NCBI GenBank assembly: GCA_019925795.1
Contig: CM034307.1
Span: 21,101,197 to 21,165,196, forward strand
DNA length: 64,000 bases
DNA from: Dendrobium chrysotoxum
Lineage: Eukaryota; Streptophyta; Magnoliopsida; Asparagales; Orchidaceae
Direction: 5' to 3'
A program made the position numbers and the translations under genes. Below the pieces are notes generated by a model. That model worked only from the letters and a program-made list of their open reading frames with translations, searched no databases and was not told the DNA's origin. Position 1 is the first letter of the stretch; every line of letters begins with the position of its first letter. Positions 24,601-33,625 of the stretch are shown here, piece after piece.

Positions 24601-26032
24601 AGCGCATAAATCAGCTAACTTATTACAACTCCTATCAATACAATTGAACAAGATAAAATCAAAATTATTTGTGAAAGAGCAGCCCTTCAATCCACCCTGT
24701 CTCCACTCCTTTTTCAGTAACTTGATGATATTGGCATTATCTCCTTCAATTATAAGAACTTTAAAATCCAGCATCCAATCTTCAAACACAAGATCAATTG
24801 AAGTAATAGCAAGGAGTTCTAATTGAGCAATGTCCCAATGCATTCCAGAATACCCAAAAGCTGAAAGGAATCTTCCTCTATGATCACGGAATACTCCTAT
24901 GAGATACCCTTATTAGGAGTATTAAGGTATAGCAATTGGATCCAAGGCATGACAAATCACAGGTATTTTCCAATTTCTAACTGAAAAGTGACAAAGGGGA
25001 TCAAGCATGGACATATTGCCAAAAAATGAGTACACCAATCAAAAAAAGATTTCCAATCAAAGCTGCTATGCCTCTAAAATACCAATCAATGTAAATAGCA
25101 ATACCTTATCAACTTTTGGAAGTACCTCTATTGTTTATTTTCATATTTCATATTGCTTGGTCATGATTACAAGCTTACCTTATCCTAACTTTGTTTTTAA
25201 TCACTTCACTTCAGGCTATTTAGTATGGGGTTTTGGAAGTTTGGGGGAGAATTTTATCAAAGTTTCTTAAATTGCACAACTAAACCTTAATGTGCTATCC
25301 ACAAAAACCACTCCACTATCAACTCTCTAAGTAGGGGTTGAGTTTCAAGATATCAAAGGTCTCTTAATGATAAAATATTCATTACTTCAGTACTAGTGAA
25401 ATGAGATCCAAGTGTGTTTTTTTTTCTTCCTCCAATATGATTAGAATTCATGAAGGACTGCCAACTATCACAGGCACCACAATTCAAAGCTTTGGTTCCA
25501 AATAATGATTTTAGCTATCTCAAGTATGATCTGAAAGGGCAACACCACAAAGTTTTTTTAAACTACATTGAGAAATGAGAAAAAGAATTAGGTTAAATTC
25601 CATGACAATGCCATAAGTTTTCTGAGCATGCAGGTACGATCCCTATCGCAAGCCTTCCCGTAAACTAACATGACAAATTCAAGTTTGCCATTATCCAACA
25701 CAAGCGCTTCAAACTGCTGCTTAAAACTTTCATGCAAAGCGGCAAACAAAAAATTATTATCCTATAAAAAATCAATCCAGCAAAAAAAAAAAAAAAAAAA
25801 AACCCAATGTGTCCTAAATTGCAACAATAAAGAACAAAAATAACTAAATCGAACACGTGCATAACAGTGTTACCTCATTGTCTGTCTCGGCTGCAATTCG
25901 TAGTAGTTGTGAGTTCCGGGTGGCAGCAGCAGCAGTTGGCACTTCATCATCGTCAAAATCCTTTACAGACTTAATAATAGGAAGTTTCTTATGAATGTCA
26001 AGAGGGCGTGGCCTGAATGACAACCTACTCAT
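9619..26032 (-). CDS. Enhancer of polycomb-like protein (EPL), 5' ten exons
   Basis: EPL/Epl1 proteins are nuclear chromatin factors that connect the catalytic core of NuA4-type histone H4/H2A acetyltransferase complexes to the rest of the complex (family knowledge). Ten exons at 26032-25874, 23923-23794, 23702-23600, 19793-19670, 12947-12882, 12675-12637, 11281-11201, 11050-11003, 9837-9787 and 9687-9619 join in frame through GT..AG borders to give 290 residues. Recognisable EPL stretches are MSRLSFRPRPLDIHKKLP, EIPTPQYNIVETYERDYSR, EFVEYDLDNEDEDWL, LLFKLEVLDHKTRER, WQKPILRRLQ, NDTNPYNVFRPREKAHRL and RRENNVQSFEKLRQ. There are no stops or frameshifts. Introns 1, 3 and 4 (1.95, 3.8 and 6.7 kb) are swollen by transposons, while introns 2 and 9 are under 100 bp. 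The C-terminal exons are absent from the window, so intron 10 exceeds 9.6 kb or the gene is truncated. Assignment to EPL is firm; the paralogue is unknown. Confidence 0.93.
9787..9837 (-). CDS. EPL exon 9
   Basis: 51 bp coding for VRRNLGQAKTVLEALIK, between TTTCAG and GTCCGT. Followed by a 99-bp intron. Confidence 0.93.
11003..11050 (-). CDS. EPL exon 8
   Basis: 48 bp coding for MQRRENNVQSFEKLRQ, between AATTCAG and GTAAAT. Confidence 0.94.
11201..11281 (-). CDS. EPL exon 7
   Basis: 81 bp. It codes for PPPPVNDTNPYNVFRPREK and then AHRLHTRR, one of the most conserved EPL blocks. Acceptor TTTGCAG, donor AGG/GTGGGT. Confidence 0.94.
12637..12675 (-). CDS. EPL exon 6
   Basis: 39 bp coding for REHWQKPILRRLQ, between TTCAG and GTTAGT. 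A conserved basic stretch of the EPL domain. Confidence 0.92.
12882..12947 (-). CDS. EPL exon 5
   Basis: 66 bp, 22 codons, with acceptor TTTACAG/GCC and donor AAG/GTCTGT. It codes for ALQGQSLRLAVIQSIYYYW followed by KSK. The preceding 6.7-kb intron holds two RTE LINE fragments. Confidence 0.93.
13165..13975 (-). pseudogene. 5'-truncated RTE-type LINE fragment in EPL intron 4 (copy A)
   Basis: This aligns with the 3' ends of the two other RTE loci in the window. On minus it covers the region after the reverse transcriptase active site down to the CCCCAC..GTGGGA box and a GTTGTTG tail (about 13165-13200 on plus as CAACAACAA). Remnants of the FGHIK and RIRNK..GVAPV stretch are visible on minus near 13420-13500. 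It is broken by stops and truncated near 13975. No clear target-site duplication was found. It is in the same orientation as EPL. Confidence 0.75.
13976..14790. other. Intron 4 DNA without recognised features
   Basis: AT-rich; no coding motif, RNA gene or clear repeat seen. Confidence 0.4.
14795..17050. mobile_element. Unclassified, possibly LTR-retrotransposon-derived block in EPL intron 4
   Basis: AGTATTAGAGCAAACC near 14998 on plus resembles a copia primer-binding site after a CATCA end. TTTTTGGCATCAAAGCTAGC on minus near 16865-16850 also resembles one, after LTR-like DNA at 16880-17040. The open frames between (15021-15458 plus, 15465-15803 plus, 16274-16576 minus) are Ser/Pro/Leu-rich and match no family I know. 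The two sites point towards each other, which a single intact element would not do. Confidence 0.3.
17588..17598. repeat. Target-site duplication of RTE copy B, left
   Basis: TGAGTTGGCAA, repeated at 19042-19052, at the (CAA)n tail end of the inserted LINE. Confidence 0.75.
17599..19041 (-). mobile_element. 5'-truncated RTE-type LINE in EPL intron 4 (copy B)
   Basis: A reverse-transcriptase fragment on minus, 1443 bp, flanked by 11-bp target-site duplications. In order on minus: GPDDIPIEVWKCLGDEG and MPDEWRMSVLIPIFKNK (19035-18880), FIDLEKAYDKVLRKVLW (about 18660), QGSSLSPYLFVVVMDVLAR (about 18470), the active-site box as FANDILL (normally xADD or xVDD; Asp to Asn), and the C-terminal block EKVGVAPVEDKIR-like, LRWFGHI and GRGRPKKSW (17890-17740). 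It ends with the CCCCA..GTGTGA-type box and a GTTGTTGTT tail at 17599. Stops and frameshifts make it inactive. There is no RNase H domain, as expected for RTE. Confidence 0.85.
19042..19052. repeat. Target-site duplication of RTE copy B, right
   Basis: TGAGTTGGCAA at the 5'-truncated edge of the LINE. Confidence 0.75.
19053..19669. other. Intron 4 edge near exon 4
   Basis: Contains a short direct repeat CTCAAGCTTTTTCCC (about 19110-19125 and 19139-19153) around an A-run, and a small ACATCAAGCCTTAGTCCCA piece near 19157 resembling an RTE 3' tip. Otherwise unremarkable. Confidence 0.4.
19670..19793 (-). CDS. EPL exon 4
   Basis: 124 bp with acceptor AATGCAG/A. It codes for FESLLFKLEVLDHKTRER and ends with QLDAASE at GAG/GTGATA, returning to phase 0. 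The preceding intron contains the tandem-duplication block and solo LTR. Confidence 0.93.
20873..21460 (+). mobile_element. Probable solo LTR inserted in the tandem block
   Basis: Comparison with the uninterrupted units (..AATATGCATCATG..) shows a 588-bp insertion flanked by TATGC on both sides (20868-20872 and 21461-21465), a 5-bp duplication typical of LTR retrotransposons. The insert ends in CA, begins TCATGG rather than the expected TG, and contains a late AATAAAA signal (about 21376). There is no coding content, consistent with a solo LTR, orientation inferred from the polyadenylation signal. Confidence 0.65.
22487..23040. repeat. Near-exact 277-bp direct duplication
   Basis: Two consecutive 277-bp copies differ at only a few visible positions, pointing to a recent duplication within the older block. 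Confidence 0.9.
23048..23257. repeat. Duplicated poly(C)-poly(A) unit, 105-bp period
   Basis: C-runs at 23048-23059 and 23153-23170 are each followed by an A-run and then a similar stretch with TCGAATTTAACTTGTTGTCC and GGATATCAACTCATGTATG. The second C-run is 18 long. Confidence 0.9.
23600..23702 (-). CDS. EPL exon 3
   Basis: 103 bp with acceptor TTTGCAG/CC and donor GAAAA/GTGAAT. It codes for the acidic EPL signature EFVEYDLDNEDEDWL followed by NERRILPPE. It is separated from exon 2 by an intron of only 91 bp. Confidence 0.93.
23794..23923 (-). CDS. EPL exon 2
   Basis: 130 bp, ending in phase 1. It codes for VHHITVKKVSSEIPTPQY and onward to SYLRGRG. The donor GGAG/GTTTGC is preferred over a later CAG/GTTCCC because it restores the family reading RG-ARAEI across the junction with exon 3. 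Confidence 0.88.
24418..24429. repeat. Target-site duplication of the intron 1 LINE, left
   Basis: TGAGATACCCTT directly precedes the poly(T) (minus-strand poly(A)) and is repeated at 24900-24911. Confidence 0.85.
24430..24899 (-). mobile_element. 5'-truncated L1-type LINE in EPL intron 1
   Basis: A 470-bp insertion with perfect 12-bp target-site duplications. It has a poly(A) tail on minus, seen as poly(T) from 24430, and an open RNase H-like C-terminus at 24843-24493 with VLIIEGDNANIIKLL and CNKLADLCANYA. The same domain occurs at the 3' end of the larger L1 at 42451-42795 (IIIEGDNKNIMDL, NKLADFCANYA), so both belong to related plant L1 lineages carrying RNase H. Same orientation as EPL. 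Confidence 0.9.
24900..24911. repeat. Target-site duplication of the intron 1 LINE, right
   Basis: TGAGATACCCTT at the 5'-truncated edge of the LINE. Confidence 0.85.
24912..25873. other. Rest of EPL intron 1
   Basis: AT-rich with an A-run at about 25780-25802. No coding motif or RNA gene seen. Confidence 0.4.
25874..26032 (-). CDS. EPL exon 1 (start codon exon)
   Basis: Codes for 53 residues from the conserved N-terminal MSRLSFRPRPLDIHKKLP and ends in TDNE at a phase-0 donor, GAG/GTAACA. The start is chosen because this N-terminus is the conserved beginning of plant EPL proteins. A Poly-Ala/Thr patch (PTAAAATRN) lies near residue 32. Confidence 0.95.
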
Positions 26033-26042
26033 ATCTGCTCAT
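26025..26042 (-). promoter_or_regulatory. Five-codon upstream ORF overlapping the EPL start
   Basis: An ATG at 26042-26040 opens ATG AGC AGA TAT GAG TAG. Its stop overlaps codons 2-3 of the main frame, and the real start (26032-26030) lies inside it in another frame. If transcribed this could dampen translation. It is only meaningful if the 5' UTR includes position 26042, which is likely but not proven. Confidence 0.5.
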
Positions 26043-26864
26043 GCCCCACCCATGCAAGCGCAAACGCTCAAGCTCAACATCTGAATCCGGTTACTCCATC
26101 CAAATCTCTCAATCGACACAAGTGAAACCAACTGGAAGCTCAAACTAATCCACAAGCACAGACACCCCACTTTCACTCAGCAACAGAGAAAAGCAGGGTT
26201 TTTAAGTCGCCAAAATAGACTCAGCACAGCCCGGACTGAACACCGGAAGCTTAAAACTTCACAGAAGAGAACCGTAGACACAATTCAAGGAAGGGCTAGG
26301 GAGAACAAGAAAAGGGAGCACTGATGCCCTAGCTCAGGGGAAAAAAAAAAGTAACGGACTGTTCTTTTTAAATTTCCCCACAGTTCCGGATAACTAGCGC
26401 AAGTATCAAACCAAGTATCAAACCACTGCGAAGAATTCGAAGTGTTGTGGAAGTTGACGGGGCAATTAGGGCACGGCAGGATGTGAGCAAGACCGATTAG
26501 ACGAGCTAGGGATTTGAGAGCACAGAAAAGAACCCAAAAGCCAGGAGAAGAAATGGCGGTAGAATTAAAAAGAATGGTTTCCTAGGGCTTTGAAGATTGG
26601 AGGTCTAGGGTTTGAAAGGAGGGAAAAGGGAGGGAAGGGAAGAGGGGGAGTGAGAAGAGGTGTGCGATGAAGGGAGGAATGTTGCTCGGGGGACCTCTTG
26701 CTCTTCGATGCGAGTCAGCTACAGCGAATGTACGGCTACCATACGGTGGTATACGCTGTGCTGCATGGATCGGACGCCTAGGGTAGAACTGAAAACAGGG
26801 AAAACTTGCACTTGGGCTCGTGACTCTAGATGTAGCTCTACTTTCGGAATTCAATAAAATTATG
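26043..26864 (-). promoter_or_regulatory. EPL 5' UTR and promoter region (inferred)
   Basis: Upstream DNA between the EPL start codon and the MULE edge, locally GC-richer than the introns at 26440-26860. It contains a direct repeat AAGTATCAAACC (near 26401 and 26413). No TATA box can be fixed with confidence. The overlapping open frames at 26582-26857 show no domain. Confidence 0.45.
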
Positions 26865-27419
26865 TCATGTGGATCCTGATGATCTCACATTCTCTATTTA
26901 GTATATTTTTCCCATTTATAGTGCGGCCCGACGACCCGACTCGGATCAGACCCGAAAATTTAATTTTTATTAAGTTGTTTCAGTTTTTCAAAATGACCCG
27001 AAGTGTTTCAGTTTTGCAAAATCGACTGAACATTTCAATTTCAAAAAGTTACATGCGATCTTCATCTTCTACATGAGGCCCGTTCCATTTACTCCACATT
27101 TTTCGTTGCAGAAACAGAAGGCATGACTAAGATCAATTTTTTCATATTAGGATAACTTATATTCGTTCTGTAAATGTCACATATATGGTTTAGGGTAGGT
27201 TTTTTAATATATTATGTACCGGTTTGCACATGTGCATACCGATGTTCAGAGGTGTGTAGCTGTGTACCCTGTCTAGGTGTCGCTGGGTACCTTGTCTGGG
27301 TACCTCTCTGTTCGTTGCGAAAACAGAAGGCATGGATAACATTAGTTTTTTGTTACCAAGATAAGTTCTATTTATTCTATAAATGTCATGTTTAGGGTTA
27401 GGATTTTTTGTATATTCTG

Positions 27420-27612
27420 TAGTGGGTACCGGTGTGTACCTTTAGATACCGGTTTGTATCTGTGTGTATCGGTGTTCACCGGTGTGTACCGCTGGGTACC
27501 CCGTTTGGGTACCGCTGGGTACCCGTCTAGATACCGTCTTGGTACCCCGTCTGGGTACCGCTAGGTGCCGCCTCTAGGTACTTTTGGTGGGTACCGCTGG
27601 GTACTTTTTGCT
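27420..27612. repeat. GGTACC-rich minisatellite, cluster 1
   Basis: Repeated words such as GGGTACCGCTGGGTACC and TACCGTCT, at roughly 10-12-bp steps, lie just before the DUF1985-like coding block. A weaker run is at 27210-27300. Confidence 0.85.
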
Positions 27613-27619
27613 GATTAAC

Positions 27620-28400
27620 TATAACTAACTTTGCAAGGATATGTTCCAAAAATTAATTTCCATTGCAAAACTGCGACATTTAGAGAAGTATGCGATCACT
27701 TGGTTGAAACATTCGGCCAAGGTTTTGTGGATAGACTAACGCAAGTTCAGCTATGTCAATTTCTATTGATGCCCCCACTTCATTCAAAATGTTCTGTTAA
27801 TTTACATGTTGTTGTCATTCTGGGATATCACGAAGCAATGCTTTATCATCAAGGAGCGGAAGTTAGCATTCACTGCCGATGAAGTTTCCTTGATCTTAGG
27901 TTTGCCAAACAGAGAAAATCATTTCGACTTAGGAACTGCCCGAATTACTGGGAAATTTGCAAATGATATTAAGAAGGAGGTGCTCAGTCTAGAAGACTCA
28001 ACTCCACTTCCCGAGCTTATGAAGAAATTCATCATTTACTTATTGTCCAACCTTTTCTTTCTACTGCATAATTGTCGAACATGAGCTACTATCCTTAGTG
28101 TGGCTCGTAATGCATATCAATTTTTATCTTATAACTGGCCAGAATCAATTAGAGATTTTCTTGTGGGTGAGTTCGACACAATTGCGAAGAAGTTTGCGAA
28201 AGGCCAACCACTCAGATACATGAATGACTTTGTATATATTTTAATTGTGAGTACATATAACATTTTAGATGTGAGCTCAATTCAATGATATTACTTTTTA
28301 GCTGACAGTCTTCTTTTTTCTTGCAGATATGGTTTCTTGAGCATACAACAATACACGCACCAGTGGATTCTAAATCAAGACTGCATTTTCTTAGCTAGGG
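27620..28400 (+). pseudogene. DUF1985-like (MULE Ulp gene N-terminal) coding remnant
   Basis: Three overlapping or adjacent frames (27631-27882, 27806-28084, 28100-28260) and a block after a short intron-like gap at 28328 together resemble the N-terminal domain of plant Ulp1-MULE proteins. Visible stretches are TKQCFIIKERKLAFTADEVS, LILGLPNRENHFDLG, KFAKGQPLRYMNDFVYIL and WFLEHTTIHAPVDSKSRL. A frameshift separates the first two frames, and a TAG follows the last block. A Ser/Pro-rich linker follows at 28500-28720. The molecular role of DUF1985 is not established. Confidence 0.72.
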
Positions 28401-28859
28401 TTATGATATAATGTATAGCGAAGTAGAGGCTTATAATTTATTTGAAGATCTCGAAGATGTATAGATATTATTTTCTTTTAAAGGAATAACTAGTGAGGAG
28501 AGGACATTATTAGATACTTCTTCCCCTCAACACCCACATGTATCCCCTGATCAAACATCCAATTCACCTCAAACATTTCCCAACTTACAACTCACCATGC
28601 ACAAACCTAGCCAAGTTGTTTCTTCACCTTCCAGCTCACCCACTCCCTCAAAACCCTCCAGCCCATTCAAACCTCCCAACCCACTAAGCTTCCCCAGCCC
28701 CCCCAAGGTCCCCTAGATAGCAACAACCTTCTCCCCCTGTTGAACCATATTGCCAGAGCATTGAGGAAGCCTCAGCAAGATCATGGCTCAAAACAAAATT
28801 CTTCAGAGAAGGTTAGTGCATCTTGAGTCGACATATGCTCTAATTGAGCGACTAGTCGC

Positions 28860-29200
28860 TGCAATAAAACACCATATATTCGAATAGCAATAGAAGGATG
28901 GGAGATGATGCTATGGAGAAGTTTTTACCCGAGAAATTTCCAGTATTTAAAGCTTTTAACACTAGAGAGCAAGCAGAATCTTCTTCAAGGATGGTAACAG
29001 ATGAGAAGAAGACTCCTACGCCTAATCTCAAGGTTAATGCCGATGAAAGGCCAGTTAAACATGATGCATCGAAGGATGCCAACATACCTGATTTACCGAA
29101 TGAGGACATAATACCTTATGAATCGAAGGGTGAGGGGCATTATGAGGGGGATAAGGGCCTTGCTTCAACATGCATCACTGGCATAGCATGAAGGGTGCGA
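28860..29200 (+). pseudogene. Acidic/Lys-rich linker of the MULE Ulp gene
   Basis: An open 97-codon frame (28898-29191) without recognisable domain, rich in Glu, Asp and Lys. Its position between the DUF1985 block and the protease block suggests the disordered linker of the same gene. Confidence 0.45.
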
Positions 29201-29234
29201 CAAAGGGATGATCGGAAGCCTAAAGAGGTGAAGA

Positions 29235-29420
29235 CTGCTGGGTACAACTCGGTACCAATATCTTTATACTATTCAGTACGATGGTACCACTGAGTACTAC
29301 TCGGTACCGATATCTTTATACTATTTGGTACCGATCGTATCACTTGATATTGTTGGGTACTACTCGGTACCGATATCTGGGTACCTCTGGGTACCCCCTG
29401 ATACCCTAGGTACCCTTATG
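29235..29420. repeat. GGTACC-rich minisatellite, cluster 2
   Basis: Repeats of CTCGGTACCGATATCTTTAT and GGGTACCTCTGGGTACCC, between the linker and the protease block. It may occupy an intron. Confidence 0.85.
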
Positions 29421-29449
29421 TAAATTATTTGCTACTGACCTTTTTTATT

Positions 29450-30070
29450 TTACAGGGGTGACATGATATTTTCTGCTAGGAATGCCCAAATTTTTAGAAG
29501 TTAAATTGACAAACTTTTAATGGACTAGTACCTCTACAACAATCACGTTGATGCCTTTGCCATATTGCTAGCTAAGAAGAACAAACTACATTCTGGTCTT
29601 TATCAACCATTCATTTTTGTTTCTAGCCTGCATTAGATACGCTGTTAATTATTAAACTTTTCTTTAATAAATCTATATAAGTTAATATAAAATCCTTTAA
29701 TATGTTCCGCAATAGGGTTCTTCATTATATAAGTACGATAGTAAACAATATATTTCCCATGTCACTAAGGAATCGGTTCGGGCTTCCTGTTGATGCTAGT
29801 GGTGGAGAAGTCACATTGGACACTTATGGTAGCAAACTTGAAGAGTTCAGCTTGGCTTTTCTTTGATTCTTTACCTAACTCGACTCATAGGGTCGTGCTT
29901 CCAGATGTTGTAAGTTAAAATTCGCATATCAAATATAAAGTGGACACAATTAAATATAACATGTTCTTAACATTTTGTATAGATAAATCATTTATATGAG
30001 GAAACACGAGATTGGTTTGAAGGTGACAATGAAATCGGCCACTCCATGTTGCTAATGGTATTCTGACCCA
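29450..30070 (+). pseudogene. Ulp1-like cysteine protease remnant of the MULE
   Basis: Ulp1/C48 proteases cleave SUMO from proteins. Short plus-strand matches to plant Ulp1-MULE proteins are present across several frames: a YNNHVDAFA-like stretch near 29535, HSGLYQPFIFVSSLH-like near 29590-29630, and DWFEGDNEIGHSMLL near 30010-30050. Intervening stops and introns prevent a continuous reading, and the catalytic His-Asp-Cys set cannot be confirmed. Clearly a pseudogene. Confidence 0.5.
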
Positions 30071-31204
30071 GAAAAATTGCTTCAATTACGGGATATTTAT
30101 TTGTAAATATATGGAACTTGTTATCCTGCCTCATGCTGTCAAGTGGGAAGAACTAATACATTAGCATGATGATATGCCTAAATATAGAGCTGAATTCACA
30201 TATGTAACTCTATGTGCAATGATGAAATAATGAGTCAAAATTGATTTTGGACTTATCCATCAAATTTTGTATATATATTTTCAGATATAATTTTTTTTAT
30301 GGTTCATATATACTTTGTTTGTCACTGTCATGATAACTTTAACATTCATTTTATGTACATAATAACATCATAGAGAACTACCTCTTAAGTAAATGGTGAA
30401 CACGTTGCTGGAGTTGAGTTTGTGTAGGACAACATCCAAACGTTGTCATAAACTCAAACTATAAATCTTGCCAATCACCCAAGTTTAAGAACTTCTTTCG
30501 CTTACCTCCATACAAATGCTTCTTCAGCAATTACTTATACATGTTTCATATAAATACATCTTCAACCGGATCCCAAGGGTGATAAAGAATTACTTTTTCT
30601 AGATCACATGGTGACCTATCAACATAATTTGAATAGGCCGCTTTGCCTTTAGGACATGTTACCTCATGATGATGCTACTGAAGAAAGTGAGCACGAGCTA
30701 GGTGATGATATTTCTAAAAAAAATTACTTTCCACACATCGCCATCCTTCTACATTCAGGAAAATTCTTGTTCTATTGGCCTCAACAACCATCACCTCTCT
30801 CTATGACTCTTCAACCACACAATCACAACATTCTTGCCATATATGTACACAACATCTGTATATTTCATTTGCCCTAGCTTGTTGCTCAAGAGGACCTTCA
30901 AAACACTTTTCCATACATTCATGCATTCTAATTGTGGCAATGTCGACAAAAACTTTCATAGGCATACCTAAATGTAATTTAGTATCCAGCCAACATAGCT
31001 TATAAACCATTATCGAAATATCTTGAATAGCAAAACTGCCACAACTTAAATAGCTGACAAGTACAAATAACCATAGTAAATATCACAACAACCCATCTTA
31101 AATAGTTGAACTACCATAACTACCAACTGTAAATGTTACAACAAACCAAAGCTAGTAGATCAACTACCACAACTACTTATCATTAATGATAAGTACACAA
31201 TCTT

Positions 31205-31350
31205 ACACAGCGATACCGAGTGGTACCGAGTTAATAAAAACTAATGATACAGAGTGGTACCGAGCGGTAAGGAGTAGTACTTATTGGTACCTCTAGGTAC
31301 CGAGTTAGTAGAAGCTAACAGTACATAGCGATACCAAGCGATACCTAGTA
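31205..31350. repeat. GGTACC-rich minisatellite, cluster 3
   Basis: Repeats of GTGGTACCGAG, GCGATACC and GGTACCTCTAGGTACCGAG, in the gap between the two convergent MULE gene remnants. Confidence 0.8.
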
Positions 31351-31679
31351 GTTGTTTACTAGTGGAAAAGTACAAAGAATAATAATTGGTACAATAAATA
31401 ATTACACTGTATAATGACTTAACAAATGAGAATGATATTTAACAACAAGAATAGTAAAGAGTAAGAGTAACAATTGGTATAACTAATAATTACGAATTGA
31501 AATAATCATAAATCAATCATGTTTCTCTGATTCAATTATTCCAATCATCTTCCTTAGACATTTAAGGGTTGACTGGCTGGTTGGTCGATGGAGAGTGTAC
31601 TCATTTATGAATTATTCTGGTATGTTTCTATTATCAAGTCAATATTTTCAGCCATGTCAGTCATTGCAGCTAACATATA

Positions 31680-33480
31680 CTATTATGCTTCCTCATTTCC
31701 TTGTGCTCGTGTGCTAATTTTGTATGCAAATTTGTTAAAATAATTTCTGAATATTATACCTCCTAATCTCCCATGAGAGGGGATCACTTTGTTTCCCATA
31801 CATGTGAATGTATGGCCATCATAAATGTCTTTTTTAGCTCTAGTTGACCATCTCAGAAGTAGGTATTTCAAAGGAATATTAACTATATCTAACTACCTTA
31901 TTACTCTCATGTAGTGAGAACATAGAACCCCATCATATTGCACTTTCCATAGCTGCATTGAATTGTACCCTCATTTACATCAAAATGAACAGTCCAATGC
32001 TGCGACTGATCAATTTTCTCGATGCTTTTGAAGAAAAATGTTGATGAGTCACTTAAGGCATGATTTATGCATATTCCACCCACACCCTGCAAGAACTCCT
32101 CCTCAAAGAATGAATATAATTTCTATGAATAAAATTGAGCAGCTTGCTTGAGTATTAAACTACTTTTAATTAAAGGTACAATTTCTGATTGGCTGCATTT
32201 GAAATATTCATCATGTTTATTCTGACGCCATGTCTTCATCACCTTCTCTAATCCCAGAAAATAATCAGTTATACCACTTGTTGGATTAGAAATGCCATGG
32301 CACGCCATGTTAGTGGATTCGCTACACTGTGTTGAAAGAATACCAAGGTTAAAATAATTCTTATTGAATGTTTTAGACCATTTCTTTCTTAATCTGTAAA
32401 GCTCCTTGAACCAGTCATGATTATGAAGGTCCCCTTTGTTGATCATTTCAGCCCAGGTTCTCTCGAACTCCTCCTCATAATCACACTTGCTTAAATATCT
32501 ATAAAAAAGTTATCTAACTTTATTATTGCTATTGAAGCACCACATCTAGGATGGTGCCTTCTTACTGATGTGCCATTGGCATAGCCTATGGCATGTTTGA
32601 GGTAATGCTATTTCTATTGCCCTAGCCATTGTATGGTCTTGATCAATAAATATTATAATGGGATATTTATTATCCATTATTCATAAAAATATTTTAAATA
32701 ACCATTTAAATGATTCAATTATTTCCTCCGATAGAAATGCCACCCCTAAAAAATATTCTGCCAATGATTATTAACTCAAATAAAAGGTGCACATGCTAGA
32801 TTATATTTGTTAAGTATATAGCTAGTATAAAAAATTATCACATATCCAAAGCATTCATAATTTTTTCTCCTCAACCCATCAACCCAAAAAAATTCAACAA
32901 TCTATCATCATCATCAGTTTAGATGTCCCATGAAAACATGTTATCATCAGTTAGTCAATCTTTGAAATATTCAATTTGGGAATTGGTGTCCCCATTCTCA
33001 ATTTTCGCTCTTTTCTCTTTCTGAATGTAGTTATATGCATCCCGTTTAAAGAATCCTACAATTTCTATACCTCCTACTTCATCGGTTAGGTATGTAAAGG
33101 CATCAACTATTCTTATCCCAGCTTCTGTCATTGATTTAAGAACAGATGCTTTCTCATCACTAATATTCCTACATGATCTAAGCAAATATTGATCTTCATG
33201 CCTAGCTAATTCATGATTGTGGCTCTCTATATATTTTTGCACCATCCATACTCCATGTAGGTCCACCGAAAATCTAATCATAGCGGGACACTCGGTCTTG
33301 GTATTAGATTTTCTATATTTTGAATTGGAGTTTAAGTTAATACCTTTCTTAAATCCAGCTTTCGAATAGACAAAGTCCTTAAATCTTATTCTTCTCGAAT
33401 TAGGCCAGCAACTATAATGTTCTTAGCAAACACTAAAACCAATATTATGAGTGTAATGACATCTCATATGCTTCCTTATC
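31680..33480 (-). pseudogene. FAR1-type MULE transposase, decayed
   Basis: On minus, in order: a FAR1 DNA-binding-like stretch with MIRFSVDLHGVWMV, ESHNHELARHE and GFFKRDAYNYIQKEKR (33281-32955); a damaged MULE catalytic region (32900-32450), where the expected Asp residues cannot be placed because of stops; FKELYRLRKKWSKTF and STQCSESTN with GLEKVMKTWRQN (32446-32123); a SWIM-like zinc-finger remnant IQCSYGKCNMMGF (about 31990-31930); and KYLLLRWSTRAKKD (about 31865). This order is that of FAR1/FHY3-related MULE transposases. Multiple stops and frameshifts make it inactive. Confidence 0.8.
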
Positions 33481-33554
33481 ATAGTTACAAACAACCTACT
33501 AACAAGAAAAAATAATTAAACACTTTAATTTGAACAGGGGAAAAAAAATAAACC

Positions 33555-33625
33555 AACGGTACCCACCAGTACACATCAACAGTACCTAGTAGTATCTAGC
33601 GGTATAAAGTAGAGGTACACGAGCA
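33555..33625. repeat. GGTACC-type minisatellite, cluster 4
   Basis: A short degenerate run with GGTACCCACCAGTAC and CAGTACCTAGTAG, upstream of the transposase on minus. Confidence 0.6.

Noticed and set aside
26582..26857. Overlapping open frames upstream of EPL as a divergent gene
   Set aside because: Pro/Ser-rich or Cys/Arg-rich low-complexity translations without a domain, in a GC-richer promoter-like region.
30656..31010. Overlapping open frames between the MULE gene remnants as an extra gene
   Set aside because: Three mutually overlapping frames on both strands of similar length, none with a recognisable domain.
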